Source: Lunatimonas salinarum
GTDB lineage: Bacteria; Bacteroidota; Bacteroidia; Cytophagales; Cyclobacteriaceae
Assembly: GCF_017811155.1 (NCBI RefSeq)
Contig: NZ_JACVCV010000007.1
Span: forward strand, 235,392-299,391
Length of the DNA: 64,000 nt
Direction: 5' to 3'
Below, piece after piece: positions 18,961 to 27,106 of the stretch; positions within the stretch are counted from its first letter, which is position 1; each line of letters starts with the position of its first letter. A program made the translations under genes and the position numbers. Under the pieces are notes generated by a model, which worked only from the letters and a program-made list of their open reading frames with translations, was not told where the DNA came from and ran no database searches.

Positions 18961-19785
18961 GTGGAGGATAATAAAAAGTTTATAGACATTCAGAAGGTAA
19001 TTGGGGATAAGAATCCCGCTCTGCTCAAGTGGATGCCTGGCTTTGTGCTTTCCTATATTAAACGGATCGCCCATGAGAAGGATATAAATGAGATTATGGC
19101 CAAGCATGGAAACCTGCGCGGCTTGGATTTCGTGGATGCACTCGTGGATGAGTTTGGTGTGGAGGTGGTTTTGCAGGGTGCGGAAAACATCCCGCTTGAC
19201 CGACCGGTGATATTTGCATCGAACCACCCGCTAGGTGGATTGGATGGGATTGTACTCATGCATGCCCTTGGAAAGTACAGAAAGGACTTGAAGTTTTTAG
19301 TCAATGACATTCTGCTGAACATACCCAATTTTGAGGGGCTTTTCGTGCCTGTAAACAAGCATGGCGGGCATGGAAAGCGTGGTGTGGAACGCATTGAACA
19401 TACGTATGCTTCCGAGGAGGCTGTCTTGATTTTTCCTGCCGGGTTGGTATCACGAAAGCAGGAGTCGGGCATCAAGGATTTAGAATGGAAAAAAAGCTTC
19501 ATCAGCAAATCCAAAAAATATAAAAAGGATGTCGTTCCGGTATACATGGATGGCAAGAACTCGTCTTTTTTTTACGGACTGGCAAATTTTCGAAAGAAAA
19601 TGGGGGTTAAGGCCAACGTAGAGATGTTTTACTTGGCCGATGAGATGTTTGGTCAGAGAAATAAAAAAATTTCCGTCCATGTAGGAAAACCCATTTCTTA
19701 CCAGTATTTTGATGATTCTAAAAGCGACAGGTACTGGGCAGAAGTGGTTAAAAACAAGGTTTACGATATGGCCCTAGATAAATGA
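18961..19785 (+). CDS. PlsC-like O-acyltransferase, probable amino-acid lipid synthesis (GlsA/OlsA-type)
   Basis: A 274-residue lysophospholipid-acyltransferase-like protein. The GTG at 18961 is the only plausible start, because a stop lies four codons upstream in frame and the next Met is 25 residues in. The acyltransferase block is ASNHPLGGLDGIVL; here five residues separate His and Asp, one more than the usual HX4D, and the motif is followed by FVPVNKHGG and LIFPAGLVSR. It overlaps the next gene (GNAT acyltransferase) by 4 bases. In Bacteroides thetaiotaomicron an adjacent O-acyl/N-acyltransferase pair (GlsA/GlsB) makes glycine lipids, so this pair probably makes glycine or ornithine lipids. 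The head group cannot be assigned. Confidence 0.8.
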   Translation: MEDNKKFIDIQKVIGDKNPALLKWMPGFVLSYIKRIAHEKDINEIMAKHGNLRGLDFVDALVDEFGVEVVLQGAENIPLDRPVIFASNHPLGGLDGIVLMHALGKYRKDLKFLVNDILLNIPNFEGLFVPVNKHGGHGKRGVERIEHTYASEEAVLIFPAGLVSRKQESGIKDLEWKKSFISKSKKYKKDVVPVYMDGKNSSFFYGLANFRKKMGVKANVEMFYLADEMFGQRNKKISVHVGKPISYQYFDDSKSDRYWAEVVKNKVYDMALDK

Positions 19786-20747
19786 CATCTATGCAAGAGA
19801 TTATAGCTCCGGTAGATAGAGCACTTATAAATAAGGAACTTACACCAGATAGGTTTTTACGGTATGTAAATAACGGAGAAAACGAAATTTACCTGGTCAA
19901 TCATCACAATGCCCCGAACGTGATGCGGGAGATCGGACGCCTTCGGGAGATCTCCTTTCGGTCAGCGGGCGGGGGGACTGGACTTCCTTTAGACGTAGAT
20001 GAAAACGATACCTGCGAAAACTGCTATCAACAACTGCTAGCATGGAATCCTCAGGACCAAGAAATCATTGCTGGATATCGGCTGATCAAATGTTCGGATG
20101 CAGGTCACGATAAAAACGGGGAAATCAATCTTTCCACGGCCCACCTTTTTCGTTTTTCGAAAAAATTCAAAACAGACTATTTGCCCTACACGATTGAGTT
20201 GGGCAGATCCTGGGTACAGCCTAACTATCAACCGAGCATAGATAACCGGAGGGGACTGTTTTCGCTTGATAATCTCTGGGACGGCTTGGGAGCTGTGGTG
20301 ATGTTGAATCCGGACGTTAAATACCTATTTGGCAAAGTGACCATGTACCCGCACTACCACGCCGAGGCGCGTGATTTGCTGATTTACTTTATGAATCATT
20401 ATTTTCCCGATCGGGAGCGACTGGTAGAGCCGATTGATCTATTGGGTTACAAAGGAGACGTGACACGCATCACTGGGATGTTTGATAGCCTGTCCTATAA
20501 AGAAGGTTATAAGCTGCTCAATTCAAAAGTCCGTGCACTTGGTGAAAATATACCTCCCTTGATAAACACCTACATGAACCTGTCTTCAACGATGAAGACC
20601 TTTGGCACGAGTATGAATTATGAGTTTGGCGCGGTGGAAGAAACCGGAATTCTGTTGACGATAGCGGATATTTACGATACCAAGAAGCACCGTCATCTGG
20701 ATACGTTTGAACGAGACCGGCATTTTGGCAAACGAAGCAATCGTTGA
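19782..20747 (+). CDS. GNAT-fold N-acyltransferase, probable amino-acid lipid synthesis (GlsB/OlsB-type)
   Basis: A 321-residue cytoplasmic protein of the hemolysin-like/OlsB acyl-ACP N-acyltransferase family. Recognisable segments are REISFRSAGGGTGLPLDVDE, IIAGYRLIKC, YTIELGRSWVQPNYQ and LFGKVTMYPHYHAEARDLL. Family members attach a 3-hydroxy fatty acid to the amine of glycine or ornithine; the partner O-acyltransferase then adds the second chain. The start ATG overlaps the upstream stop (ATGA), and an alternative ATG lies nine bases later. The order O-acyltransferase then N-acyltransferase and the tight overlap argue for one pathway. Confidence 0.82.
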   Translation: MTSMQEIIAPVDRALINKELTPDRFLRYVNNGENEIYLVNHHNAPNVMREIGRLREISFRSAGGGTGLPLDVDENDTCENCYQQLLAWNPQDQEIIAGYRLIKCSDAGHDKNGEINLSTAHLFRFSKKFKTDYLPYTIELGRSWVQPNYQPSIDNRRGLFSLDNLWDGLGAVVMLNPDVKYLFGKVTMYPHYHAEARDLLIYFMNHYFPDRERLVEPIDLLGYKGDVTRITGMFDSLSYKEGYKLLNSKVRALGENIPPLINTYMNLSSTMKTFGTSMNYEFGAVEETGILLTIADIYDTKKHRHLDTFERDRHFGKRSNR

Positions 20748-20768
20748 CCTCAGCCCGCTGATTTGGTG

Positions 20769-21821
20769 ATGGAGAATAAGGCAAAGATACCACTGTTTCC
20801 CTTTGGTAATACAGGACTACAAATGCCGCGTATGGTATTTGGAAGTAGCGACCTGGGCAACTTGTACCGGGAGATGCCCTTTCAACAAAAGCTGGAAATC
20901 ATTCGTCAATGCCTAGCGCTAGGCGGCAAGCACACCGTGTTTGATACGGCTGGTAAGTATGGTGCCGGATTGGCATTGGAGGTGATCGGTAACTGCCTGC
21001 ATCAGCTGGGTGTTGGCCCGGATGAGGTAGTTATCAGCAATAAGCTTGGCTGGGTACGTTCCCCGTTGAAGGGTTCGGAACCCACTTTTGAGCCGGGTAT
21101 ATGGAAAGGCATCAAAAACGATGCGGTACAGAAAATAAGTTACGATGGCATCCTCGAATGTTTCGAGGAAGGCAATACGCTGCTAAAGCACTATGTGCCT
21201 CAGTTGGTCAGCGTGCATGATCCGGATGAGTATTTGGATGCTGCGCGCAGTGAATCTGACAGAAAGCGGCGATTTGAGGATATCTTGGAGGCGTACCGAG
21301 CCTTGGAAAACCTCAAGCGTGAGGGTCGTGTAGCAGGCATCGGGGTAGGCGCCAAAGACTGGAAAGTGATCCCTGAGATTTATCGCCACGTACGCCTGGA
21401 CTGGGTGATGGTTGCTAATAGCCTCACGATTTATCAGCACCCCCCTGAGCTGCTAGGGTTTATTGCGAAGCTCCATCACGATGGCGTGGCAGTGATCAAT
21501 GCAGCCGTTTTTAATGGGGGGTTTTTGGTTGGTGGAGATCGGTACAATTACCAACTCTTAGACCCTGCAAAACCAACCGATGCCAAGAAGCTGGCATGGA
21601 GACACCGGTTTCACCTCCTTTGTGAACAGCATGGAGTGAAGCCGTCCCATGCGTGTATTCAATTTGGAATGTCCGTACCGGGCATACACAGTGTGGCCCT
21701 TAGCACCGCAGATGAAACCCGTCTTATGGAAAATTTTCATGCCACCCAATATCCCCTTCCTGCTTCATTTTGGGAGGCCATGAAGGAGGCCGAGCTCCTA
21801 CCTGATTTTAGCTTTCTATAA
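20769..21821 (+). CDS. Aldo/keto reductase, probable L-fucose (D-threo-aldose) dehydrogenase
   Basis: The ATG at 20769 is preferred over an in-frame TTG six bases earlier. The 350-residue product is an AKR with the catalytic set visible: Asp in VFDTAGKYGAG with the Tyr three residues on, Lys in VVISNKLGW and His in LVSVHDPDEY. It resembles the D-threo-aldose 1-dehydrogenase (L-fucose dehydrogenase) branch, which oxidises L-fucose to the lactone with NAD(P). The FucP-type permease gene 22 bases downstream supports a role in L-fucose use. Lactonase, dehydratase and aldolase genes of the pathway are not in the window. Confidence 0.78.
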   Translation: MENKAKIPLFPFGNTGLQMPRMVFGSSDLGNLYREMPFQQKLEIIRQCLALGGKHTVFDTAGKYGAGLALEVIGNCLHQLGVGPDEVVISNKLGWVRSPLKGSEPTFEPGIWKGIKNDAVQKISYDGILECFEEGNTLLKHYVPQLVSVHDPDEYLDAARSESDRKRRFEDILEAYRALENLKREGRVAGIGVGAKDWKVIPEIYRHVRLDWVMVANSLTIYQHPPELLGFIAKLHHDGVAVINAAVFNGGFLVGGDRYNYQLLDPAKPTDAKKLAWRHRFHLLCEQHGVKPSHACIQFGMSVPGIHSVALSTADETRLMENFHATQYPLPASFWEAMKEAELLPDFSFL

Positions 21822-21843
21822 ACCATATAACCTTCCTATTCAA

Positions 21844-23157
21844 ATGCCACAATCCACCAACCCTGCAAAAGCCGCTTTGATTTCTAAAAGGGACTTTTGG
21901 CCTTTTTTGCTCCTTACCATGCTGTTTGCCCTTTGGGGCGTAGCGCATAATATGACCGATACGCTGTTGGCGGCGTTTAAGCGAATCATGAGCATGACTG
22001 ATTTTCAGACTTCTTGGATACAGTTGGCTTTCTACGGTTCGTATTTCTGCTTGGCTTTGCCAGCAGCCCTGTTCATCCGGAAGTATACGTATAAGTCGGG
22101 AATTCTACTTGGTTTGGGGCTATTTGCGATTGGTGCACTATTGTTTTATCCCGCAAGTGTGTTGATGTCTTATGGGTTTTTCTTGTTTGCGCTTTACGTG
22201 TTGGCTGGGGGCCTGTCTGTATTAGAAACCGCAGCCAATCCTTACATTCTGGTAATCGGACCCCAGGAGACCGCCACGCAGCGACTGAATTTAGCCCAGT
22301 CCTTCAATCCTATAGGATCTATTCTTGGGGTTTACCTGAGTAAGGTTTTTATACTTTCCAAACTGAATACCGCCGAGGCGGCTGACCGTACGTCCATGGA
22401 TCCTGAAAGTTTAAAGGCCATTCAGGCTGAGGAGTTGGCGGGTGTCATGGGTACCTACGTCGGCGTGGCGATGTTTTTGGTGTTGGTTTGGTTTGTTATC
22501 AAGGCAGTACGGATGCCCGTTGCTTCTGAAACCGTGGAAAAGGACGGTGTCATTTCCGGATTCCGTAGGCTGCTAAAAAACCGAAATTACACCCTGGGAG
22601 TGATGGCCCAGTTTTTTTACGTGGGTGCTCAGATCGGAGTATGGTCCTTTACCATCCGATATGTGATGGTGGAATTGGACATGAATGAAAGTGATGCTTC
22701 GGACTATTATTTGTTGTCACTCGTGTTGTTTGCAGTCAGCAGATTTGTCTTCACTGCATTGATGAAATATGTGAAGCCTTCGTTGCTGTTAGCTGCCTCG
22801 GCGTTGGCCGCTACCGCATGTAGCCTGATGGTCATTTACTCCAGCGGTATGACCGGCGTGATTTCATTGGTGATGGTCTCGGTGTGCATGTCGTTGATGT
22901 TTCCAACGATTTACGGCCTTTCTGCTGTAGGGTTGGGCAATGATACCAAGCTTGGAGGTTCGGGACTGATCATGGCAATATTAGGAGGTGCGGTGATCAC
23001 AGCCATTCAAGGTCAGGTTTCAGATGCGACCGGTAGTATCGGTCTATCTTATTGGGTACCAGTTGTTTGTTTTGTAGTGGTCATGGCTTTTGGGCTGAAT
23101 AATTTCTTTGAAAAAAGGAAGTTAACAGCAGCGCCTACCATGGTGATGCCCGAATAA
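21844..23157 (+). CDS. fucP: FucP-type L-fucose:H+ symporter (MFS)
   Basis: A 437-residue, 12-helix major facilitator protein. The N-terminal FALWGVAHNMTDTLLAAFKR and the AGGLSVLETAANPYILVIGP block, with LNLAQSFNPIGSILGVYLSK, are signatures of the fucose/glucose-galactose permease (FucP/GluP) family. It imports L-fucose or a related sugar with protons across the inner membrane. It follows the aldose dehydrogenase by 22 bases and is followed by an inverted repeat with a T-run. The gene symbol follows family resemblance; substrate is supported by the neighbour only. Confidence 0.85.
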   Translation: MPQSTNPAKAALISKRDFWPFLLLTMLFALWGVAHNMTDTLLAAFKRIMSMTDFQTSWIQLAFYGSYFCLALPAALFIRKYTYKSGILLGLGLFAIGALLFYPASVLMSYGFFLFALYVLAGGLSVLETAANPYILVIGPQETATQRLNLAQSFNPIGSILGVYLSKVFILSKLNTAEAADRTSMDPESLKAIQAEELAGVMGTYVGVAMFLVLVWFVIKAVRMPVASETVEKDGVISGFRRLLKNRNYTLGVMAQFFYVGAQIGVWSFTIRYVMVELDMNESDASDYYLLSLVLFAVSRFVFTALMKYVKPSLLLAASALAATACSLMVIYSSGMTGVISLVMVSVCMSLMFPTIYGLSAVGLGNDTKLGGSGLIMAILGGAVITAIQGQVSDATGSIGLSYWVPVVCFVVVMAFGLNNFFEKRKLTAAPTMVMPE

Positions 23158-23231
23158 AAGCCTCAATGGTAGAAACCGACCATTTGGCCCCTTTGTATTA
23201 GCCTGTTTTCACGGTTTGTAAAAAAACTAGT

Positions 23232-23282
23232 TCCTTCGTTTGGTAAATTCTGTCATTGGATTCCGGACGAAGGATTTTTTTT
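23232..23282 (+). terminator. Probable rho-independent terminator of the fucose genes
   Basis: TCCTTCGT (23232-23239) pairs with ACGAAGGA (23267-23274), giving a perfect 8-bp stem with a 27-base loop, immediately followed by eight T. The long loop lowers confidence, but the T-run and position after fucP fit a terminator. Confidence 0.6.
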
Positions 23283-23291
23283 GTATTTTTC

Positions 23292-23310
23292 AGTTGTATT
23301 AGTATTGAAA
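23292..23310 (+). promoter_or_regulatory. Motif shared with the S8-CHAT operon upstream region
   Basis: AGTTGTATTAGTATTGAAA lies 38 bases upstream of the ECF sigma factor start. A near-copy with a 4-base insertion and one substitution lies at 26952-26974 upstream of the peptidase operon. The motif could be the sigma factor's own promoter or a common operator. This is inference from two sites only. Confidence 0.4.
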
Positions 23311-23347
23311 TTTTTTACTTTTTAAAAATAAAAAATTATATTCCGAA

Positions 23348-23923
23348 ATGGCTCATCCGGATCAAAAATACATCGATGCCCTGCTAAACAACGATCAGAA
23401 AATACTCAAAGAGCTATACGCTACCTATTCGGGAAAAATCAAGTGGATGATTCTGAAAAACAACGGTTCCGAGCACGATGCCGGCGACATTATTCAGGAG
23501 AGCTTGTTGGTGATTTACCGCAGGGCTATGAAAGGAGACTTTGTGTTGACCTGTCCGTTTGACGCCTATTTTTACATGGTGTGCAAGAAGCGTTGGCTGA
23601 ATGTGCTCTCAAAAAGAAAATCCAATCCGAAGGTAACAATCGAAGAGGATGAAAGATATATTCCCGTAGAGGATAGTTTCAGTCTAGCCGAGGATACGTT
23701 GCTGGAGGAGGAGCGAATGGCCCTACTGAACAAAAAAATCAAGGAGCTCGGCGATGCTTGCAGGGAATTGTTGCGCCTGAGTTGGTCGGGGAAATCCATG
23801 GAGGAAGTGGCCGCGATGTTAAGCTATACCTACGGCTATGCAAGAAAGAAGAAGTCTGAGTGTATGGGAAGGTTAGTCGAGCTGGTCAAGAACTCGTCGG
23901 AGTATGGGGCATTAAAATGGTAG
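23348..23923 (+). CDS. RNA polymerase sigma factor, ECF family
   Basis: A 191-residue sigma-70-like factor with region 2 at about 15-90 (DAGDIIQESLLVIYRRA) and region 4 at about 115-180 (LGDACRELLRLSWSGKSMEE, then a helix-turn-helix ending YARKKKSECMGRL). There is no region 3, as is normal for extracytoplasmic-function factors. It is followed after 3 bases by a membrane protein whose N-terminus looks like an anti-sigma domain, so the two probably form a regulator pair. The next operons encode an S8 peptidase and a TPR-CHAT protease, candidate targets or effectors. Confidence 0.9.
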   Translation: MAHPDQKYIDALLNNDQKILKELYATYSGKIKWMILKNNGSEHDAGDIIQESLLVIYRRAMKGDFVLTCPFDAYFYMVCKKRWLNVLSKRKSNPKVTIEEDERYIPVEDSFSLAEDTLLEEERMALLNKKIKELGDACRELLRLSWSGKSMEEVAAMLSYTYGYARKKKSECMGRLVELVKNSSEYGALKW

Positions 23924-23926
23924 TTC

Positions 23927-24691
23927 ATGGATAATGATAGGTTCAGCGATTTTGAAAAGTACCTGGCAGGAGGTATGTCCGAAGAGGAACGAAGTACCTT
24001 TGAGCAGAATCTGGAAAGCGATCCGGAACTGAAACAGGATTTTACTATTTACCGGCGCATAGAGACCGACATGCGTGCTTTCTACAGAACCTCTGACATA
24101 CAAGGCCCGTTACGGGAAACATTGGAAAGGCTGGGGAGGGAATACGTGCTGTTCGATAGACATAAGGAACCGAAGAGGGGCTATTTCCTCCCTTTTTTGA
24201 AAGGGGTTGCTGCCGTATTATTGGTGTTAGCTGGGGTATACGTCCTGTATCTGACTGCATCAAAGGGTCTCGATCAGGAAGTTGCTACCTATTATGCCGA
24301 TAACTATTCGACCCTGAGTCAGACAATGGGGCAGGCGAAGGATGAGATGCAACGAGGAATTGCAGCCTACAATCAAAAAAAATACGAAGTTGCGGAGGGT
24401 ATTTTTTCGGGAATGCTGGAAGACGATCCGGAAAATAGTGAGGCATTAAGGAATCTAGGGCTCAGTTACCTCGCAATGGGAGACTATGCCAATGCGTTGC
24501 GTGTATTTGAGCAGTATGGTCGCATTCCGGATTTATTTGTCAACGACGGACGGATGCTTCAGGCGGTCACTCTATTGATGCGGGGCGAAGCAGCGGACGA
24601 TGCCAGGGCTAAAGTTCTGTTGCAGCAGATCGTTTCAGGCGATGAGCCTGGAAGCGTGCAAGCAGAGGCTTGGCTCAAGAAGTTTAAGTGA
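23927..24691 (+). CDS. Membrane TPR protein with anti-sigma-like N-terminus
   Basis: A 254-residue protein. Residues 1-45 (FEKYLAGGMSEEERSTFEQN and on) resemble the cytoplasmic anti-sigma domain found next to Bacteroidota ECF factors, though no zinc-binding HxxxCxxC is present. One membrane helix spans about 89-110 (VAAVLLVLAGVYVLYL). The C-terminal half, about 135-250, holds TPR repeats (EALRNLGLSYLAMGDYANAL) that would face the periplasm. The likely job is to hold the sigma factor and sense an envelope signal through the TPR domain. It lies 3 bases after the sigma gene. The anti-sigma role is inferred from position and domain order. Confidence 0.78.
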   Translation: MDNDRFSDFEKYLAGGMSEEERSTFEQNLESDPELKQDFTIYRRIETDMRAFYRTSDIQGPLRETLERLGREYVLFDRHKEPKRGYFLPFLKGVAAVLLVLAGVYVLYLTASKGLDQEVATYYADNYSTLSQTMGQAKDEMQRGIAAYNQKKYEVAEGIFSGMLEDDPENSEALRNLGLSYLAMGDYANALRVFEQYGRIPDLFVNDGRMLQAVTLLMRGEAADDARAKVLLQQIVSGDEPGSVQAEAWLKKFK

Positions 24692-25025
24692 AGGTTTTTT
24701 CCAACCGTAGGCTGACGAATTTGGATTGATCTGAATGTCGGAATGAGATGTTCTGAGACGGGATATATCGACTGTGCATAAGCGGCATTTTTGGTGGTCT
24801 AGGCAGGTTAAATAAGCTTATTTGACTTTTCAAGGCACGAAAATGTTTCATGTAATTTAATTATACTGGTTTTTCACATCTGTAAAATATGCTTATGTCG
24901 GTTTTTGTTTCATTTATCTTAGTTCGTAGCTTGTCATTCTGTGTTTTATGGTAAAAATTTATTTTCCAATATTGTTGTAAACATTGTATAATTTGACGTA
25001 GTTAGCTATTCTTTAAAGGAAAAAA
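24692..25025. other. Intergenic region with a 14-bp perfect palindrome
   Basis: These 334 bases carry no supported gene. AAATAAGCTTATTT at 24810-24823 is a perfect palindrome and could be an operator or part of a terminator. The last 150 bases are AT-rich and presumably include the promoter of the next gene. Confidence 0.4.
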
Positions 25026-25661
25026 TTGGAATCTGAGAAGTTGGACGTTAAAAAGGAAGTTATGAAAGTGATCGTTTCTGGAAGAGAAGTGTTTGGTCCT
25101 ACGAGCAGTCGGGAGGGCCTTTCGTGGGGAGAGTTTGTAACTTGGACCGGGTTGAATCAGGTTGAAGAGTTGGTGTCATTGGATTCCTTTTATAACGGGC
25201 CTATTGAGGGCTTGCAGGGTGTCTATGATACGCAGAGTGATCTAGTGGGCAAAATCAACGACTTTGTGCATGAGATGGTGGAAGAGAAAATGCAACACAC
25301 CGGTTTGCCGTCGGAGTTCAGCCTCTTAGCCATTCTGATCTACCCATTAACGGACGACCTTGAGGTTCTAGAGGGGGATTTTGAATTTATCGGCTACGAT
25401 ATTGTCCATCAATCCGCAGGTCACAGTGTCTTGGTGCAACTTGGCTGGATGGCGGGCATGGCGTTCCATTCAGAGGTAAACCGGTATGGACTGTTGGAAA
25501 GTGCCCAATCGGCAAGCCTCCTGCTTGCGTCAATCAGGAACAGCTTTCCCGAGATGGAAATGGTAGATGGAAGCGTGGCAGCCGTATGGAGGCATAGAAC
25601 AATTGGAAGAAATACGCTTTTTACCAGGGTAAAGGAATCTGAGGCGTTTGTCGTGTTGTAA
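25026..25661 (+). CDS. Unknown cytoplasmic protein in the S8-CHAT locus
   Basis: A protein of up to 211 residues; the frame opens at a TTG (25026), but the ATG at 25062 (MKVIVSGREVFGP, 199 residues) is equally likely. No family is recognised. It has no signal peptide or membrane helix, and mixes short hydrophobic stretches (FSLLAILIYPL, LVQLGWMAGMAF, SASLLLASI) with acidic segments, as in a soluble globular protein. A strong terminator follows 46 bases after the stop, so it is a single-gene transcript. Its position between the sigma pair and the proteases suggests a link to them, but this is inference. Confidence 0.65.
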   Translation: MESEKLDVKKEVMKVIVSGREVFGPTSSREGLSWGEFVTWTGLNQVEELVSLDSFYNGPIEGLQGVYDTQSDLVGKINDFVHEMVEEKMQHTGLPSEFSLLAILIYPLTDDLEVLEGDFEFIGYDIVHQSAGHSVLVQLGWMAGMAFHSEVNRYGLLESAQSASLLLASIRNSFPEMEMVDGSVAAVWRHRTIGRNTLFTRVKESEAFVVL

Positions 25662-25706
25662 TCCTAGTAGCAAGGGTTAGGAATTCGGTGATTGGAAAAG
25701 TAAATC

Positions 25707-25738
25707 AGGCTGCCTGAAAAGTGCAGCCTCTTTTTTTT
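25707..25738 (+). terminator. Rho-independent terminator
   Basis: AGGCTGC (25707-25713) pairs with GCAGCCT (25723-25729) across a 9-base loop, followed by a C and eight T. This is a textbook terminator for the unknown gene just upstream. Confidence 0.85.
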
Positions 25739-26208
25739 GTTTTTTGGAGCGGGTTCTTGGGTGGTTTTTTTGGGCGCATGGATTTTTCAGCTTTCATTTT
25801 CGGCTCCTAAAGGGGTAACAATCTGTGAAATTTTTGATATAACGGCATAACTGAGACAGGTACTGCATGAGACTGAACGTAAGAGCATCGATGATCGAAA
25901 TGATTTTGGTGGCAGCCATTTTACTTTTGGGGATTGGGTGGTTCCAAGACTGTCTTTACCACAAAAATGTGTTTGTATTGCCCTCCTACGCAGTCGGTTC
26001 ATCCTTCGATCGTGCCTCAGTCAAAGGGGTTTATTTTGGGGAATTGTCAAGGACTAGGGCAGTTGGAATCCCGCTCCACGGGCAAAGGAGTTACATCAGA
26101 GGTTTTAGAGAATTGTAGGGTTTTGATAGGGGGTAACAACCCGAGAGAATTCAGGATATAGACACGAATTTGACCGGTTAGCAACAGGAACCTGAACGCA
26201 AAACCTAA
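25739..26208. other. Region without a convincing gene
   Basis: An 83-codon open frame at 25867-26118 starts with a hydrophobic helix (IEMILVAAILLLGIGWF), but its second half looks non-coding, so it is not called. GGGGTAACAA-type stretches recur near 25813 and 26132. No promoter or RNA is recognised with confidence. Confidence 0.3.
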
Positions 26209-26676
26209 ATGGAGGAGATGTATTTTTGCCCTACAGAACACGCACGCTATGGATTAAAGCCCCCGGTTTCGGTCCTCCTTTCCCGAAATTGTCAAGCAAT
26301 TCAGCTGTACACCTATGTAGCCGGCTTTTTTGGAAGTGCAGGCAAGTACGAGTTTAATATTCCTATGGATCCCGATATGTACGCCAAGGCCCAGTTTAAG
26401 GTGTTTCTTCAGACCGCCGAGGGATGGTTTGCGGCTCCGGGTGTGGATCCTGGAGGAACAGTTTACTACCGCATTTATACGGCCTATGCAGCAGGTTGGG
26501 CGCGGATTTTTGTATTGCCCCTCGCGTCTGATTCCTTATCCGAGTGGACAGTTTCCGTCAAAGTGCTTACACTATCCATGGATGCTGCTCCGTCAGATTT
26601 GGATTATCGAAATTACCATCAGGTATGCGCATTGTTCCGGACCAAAAAATTGGCAGAAAATTCGAAAATAATGTAG
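26209..26676 (+). CDS. Unknown 155-residue protein upstream of the S8-CHAT operon
   Basis: The frame begins at an ATG directly preceded by an in-frame stop, so the start is well defined. The product is 155 residues, aromatic-rich and probably beta-structured (AIQLYTYVAGFFGSAGKYEF, GTVYYRIYTAYAAGWARIFV, WTVSVKVLTLSM). There is no signal peptide. No family is recognised. Base composition at third codon positions looks coding for most of its length. It lies 430 bases ahead of the S8 peptidase gene in the same direction. It may be a small component of the protease locus, or an unrelated or decaying gene. Confidence 0.5.
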   Translation: MEEMYFCPTEHARYGLKPPVSVLLSRNCQAIQLYTYVAGFFGSAGKYEFNIPMDPDMYAKAQFKVFLQTAEGWFAAPGVDPGGTVYYRIYTAYAAGWARIFVLPLASDSLSEWTVSVKVLTLSMDAAPSDLDYRNYHQVCALFRTKKLAENSKIM

Positions 26677-27106
26677 AAAGCGGGGTAACACGGGTGACAC
26701 TTCATGGATATATCGCTGTAGCAAAAGAATTAACCAAAAAGGGATTTGGCGTTGGAGTTGGCAAGTGGGCCCGGAGAGCATTACCCGAAATTGCTTATTC
26801 GGGTGGTCGAAGTCTCCGAGAGCAAGCCCGGTACGGAGCGGCCTTTTCAGATTCCCAAGCCACGTAGAAATTTTCGGGCAAGCAATAAGGCTTCTTTCTG
26901 TAAATTCTACCGGTTTGGATAAGTACCATACAAAAAGTGTATATCGCTGCTAGTTGTATTTGTTAGTACTGAAAAAATATATTTTATAAAAATTAAATTT
27001 GTATTTGATAATTATTATACACAAATTAAACACAAAATGGGCATCCCGCTTCGGCTTTTACTCTGCAGTGGTGGGACAACCCTGATAACCCTAAAACCCG
27101 TCTACT
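26677..27106. promoter_or_regulatory. AT-rich upstream region of the S8-CHAT operon
   Basis: No gene is called in these 430 bases; an overlapping frame running to 26867 lacks coding character. AGTTGTATTTGTTAGTACTG (26952-26971, followed by AAA) resembles the motif ahead of the ECF sigma gene. TAAATTTG at 26994-27001 matches the TAnnTTTG -7 consensus, giving a leader of about 100 bases. Confidence 0.4.

Noticed and set aside
25867..26118. An 83-codon frame with a membrane helix near its start
   Set aside because: Only the first third looks protein-like; the rest lacks coding character and no neighbour supports it.
26544..26867. A 107-codon frame overlapping the end of the 155-residue protein
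   Set aside because: It overlaps a better frame and shows no recognisable sequence.
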